In this document: piece by piece, positions 41,301 to 41,771 of the stretch
How the letters are laid out: each line of letters begins with the position of its first letter
Position numbering within the stretch: the stretch's first letter is position 1
DNA from: Bacteroidales bacterium
Lineage (GTDB): Bacteria; Bacteroidota; Bacteroidia; Bacteroidales; UBA3824
DNA: 41,771 nt
Assembly (NCBI GenBank): GCA_017960885.1
Contig: JAGCYI010000133.1
Coordinates: 1 to 41,771 of the forward strand
Direction of reading: 5' to 3'
Notes under the pieces: model-generated
The model's input: the letters and a program-made list of their open reading frames with translations, nothing else
Database searches by the model: none
Told to the model about the DNA's origin: nothing
Program-made: the position numbers and the translations under genes

Positions 41301-41771
41301 GGCTCGAAAGTCCTGTGCCGGCAGCGGGCGAATATGGTTGAATAGTATATCCTTTGTAGAGATAGCCCTTGTTGTACATCTGTTTCAAGAGCCACCAAAG
41401 CGATTCGATGTAACGGTTGTCGTAGGTGATGTATGGGTCGTCCATATTGATCCAGTAGCCCATCTGCTGAGTGAGTCGTCCCCATTCGCCGATGTATTTC
41501 ATCACGTCCTTGCGGCAGGCGTTGTTGTAATCGTCAACAGAGATTTTTTTGCCGATGTCTTCTTTTGTGATACCGAGCGATTTTTCTACGCTGAGTTCCA
41601 CGGGCAAACCGTGAGTATCCCAACCTGCCTTGCGGCTTACTTGGAAACCTTTTTGCGATTTGTATCTGCAAATGCAGTCCTTAATAGTACGAGCCATCAC
41701 GTGGTGAATGCCCGGCATACCGTTGGCCGACGGCGGACCGTCAAAAAATATGAATTTAGGTGCACCCTCGC
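38329..41771 (-). CDS. ileS: Isoleucyl-tRNA synthetase, N-terminus cut off by the window edge
   Basis: The reading frame is open to the right edge of the window, giving about 1146 residues; some 45 N-terminal residues are missing by comparison with the usual length. Class I signatures are present: FFDGPPSANGMPGIHHV (the HIGH-type motif) at the edge and LKMSKRLGNA (KMSKS-type motif, near 39690). The editing domain lies between them (about 200-420, TTTPWTLPSNTALCVGP) and the anticodon-binding part (WYVRLNRKRFW) follows. The long form with a DUF5915-like C-terminus fits the eukaryote-like IleS of Bacteroidota. It attaches isoleucine to tRNA-Ile. It is probably co-transcribed with the TraR/DksA-like gene downstream, separated by 97 bases. 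Confidence 0.97.
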   Translation of the reverse strand, partial: EGAPKFIFFDGPPSANGMPGIHHVMARTIKDCICRYKSQKGFQVSRKAGWDTHGLPVELSVEKSLGITKEDIGKKISVDDYNNACRKDVMKYIGEWGRLTQQMGYWINMDDPYITYDNRYIESLWWLLKQMYNKGYLYKGYTIQPYSPAAGTGLSSHELNQPGCYRDVKDTTVTGMFLITDPKDEMTKWGKPYFLAWTTTPWTLPSNTALCVGPNIDYVVVQTYNPYTADKITVVMAEARLNAYLKPEGAEADMDVFKPGDKVVPYRIVGRYKGSDLVGMHYQQMMQWVKPCEKVDDLSAEFVKKYAAAHPDKCFTYEKDTFVEIAEQAFRVIPGDYVTTEDGTGIVHIAPTFGADDAKVAKAADVPALYLINKLGETRPMVDLRGKYYVLDELAESFVNKCVDVDAYNHHAGDYVKNAYSPKYNQDGKYDAEAAAKDEDLNIIISLEMKQQGIAFKIEKHVHNYPHCWRTDKPVLYYPLDSWFIRATAAKERMIALNKTINWQPPSTGSGRFGQWLENLNDWNLSRSRYWGTPLPIWRNRDTREEICIGSLEELFKEIDKSVAAGFMKTNPYKDKGFVPGNMSKDNYEKIDLHRPYVDDIILVSPSGKPMKRETDLIDVWFDSGAMPYAQYHYPFEHKDDLPFPADFIAEGVDQTRGWFYTLHAIATMCFDSVSFKNVISNGLVLDKNGLKMSKRLGNAINPFDVIEKYGADAVRWYMITNSSPWDNLKFDVDGVDEVKRKFFGTLYNTYSFFALYANVDGFTNSEPQIAIEKRPEIDRWILSLLNSLIKKVDECFAAYDMTPAGRMIQDFVTENLSNWYVRLNRKRFWGGGMTEDKLSAYQTLYTCIEKVAQLMAPIAPFYADKIYRDLNDITGNSVSVHIADYPKYDQSVIDQDLEDRMEMAQKISSMVLALRRKAAIKVRQPLQKIMIPILSDDMEHKIEAVKRLILTEVNVKELEYLHQTAGILTKKVKADFKQLGKKLGKNMKVVANYLAEMSQEQISDFEQKGSIDIDVNGEKVNVLTTEVEITSEDIPGRLVASEGRITVALDINITTELKDEGYARELINRIQNMRKDSGFDVTDKIKIEIAQIPEISGALSNFKEYICSQTLTDSLQICDKENMPADAISIEIDEQTTTLIRISRI

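Overview
The window reads as chromosomal DNA of a Bacteroidota member, most likely Bacteroidales. Several gene starts lack a Shine-Dalgarno sequence but carry the Bacteroidota promoter pattern (TTTG or ATTG, 19-20 bases, TAnnTTTG). Other pointers are many lipoproteins with acidic residues after the lipidated Cys, DUF4374 and FISUMP-type proteins, a CcsB-CcsA fusion, and the ileS - TraR/DksA - lspA group. No rRNA, tRNA, CRISPR array, transposase or integrase was seen, and no gene-free stretch exceeds 300 bases (longest 29557-29847).

Layout: (1) 1-4671, minus strand: an envelope export operon (RND/MMPL exporter, LolA-like carrier, outer-membrane barrel, cut-off membrane protein). (2) 4918-18875: an iron and heme region. 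A TonB-dependent receptor and DUF4374 lipoprotein (minus) diverge from porin, imelysin, di-heme oxidoreductase, second porin and cytochrome lipoprotein (plus). Hemerythrin-LuxR regulator, Rid-family protein and CcsBA cytochrome c assembly protein follow. Between the divergent arms lie two near mirror-image promoters around a Fur-like AT-rich site. The genes suggest metal capture at the surface, with CcsBA able to supply covalently attached heme for the cytochromes. (3) 18876-20733: a prolyl-tRNA editing protein and a 6-bladed beta-propeller lipoprotein. (4) 20812-27858: an A/T-rich two-gene unit with its own promoter and terminator. It encodes a TIR plus SIR2-like protein, then a 1534-residue nSTAND NTPase with beta-rich repeats and a C-terminal formylglycine-generating-enzyme-like (C-type lectin fold) domain. 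This is the best candidate for an undescribed conflict or defence system. (5) 27874-33665: ettA, metF and a membrane sensor ending in a degenerate hemerythrin domain. (6) 33724-41771, minus strand: lspA, a FISUMP lipoprotein, an OmpA-family protein, a TraR/DksA-like protein and ileS, cut by the window edge.

Proposed logic of the new system, as inference: the STAND protein senses a trigger through its repeats and lectin-like C-terminus, oligomerises on ATP, and activates the TIR protein, which would deplete NAD+ or make a signal from it. The last 30 or so codons of the STAND gene look like the variable region of a diversity-generating retroelement target, although no reverse transcriptase or template repeat is in the window. 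All family names come from reading motifs by eye; no database search was run.
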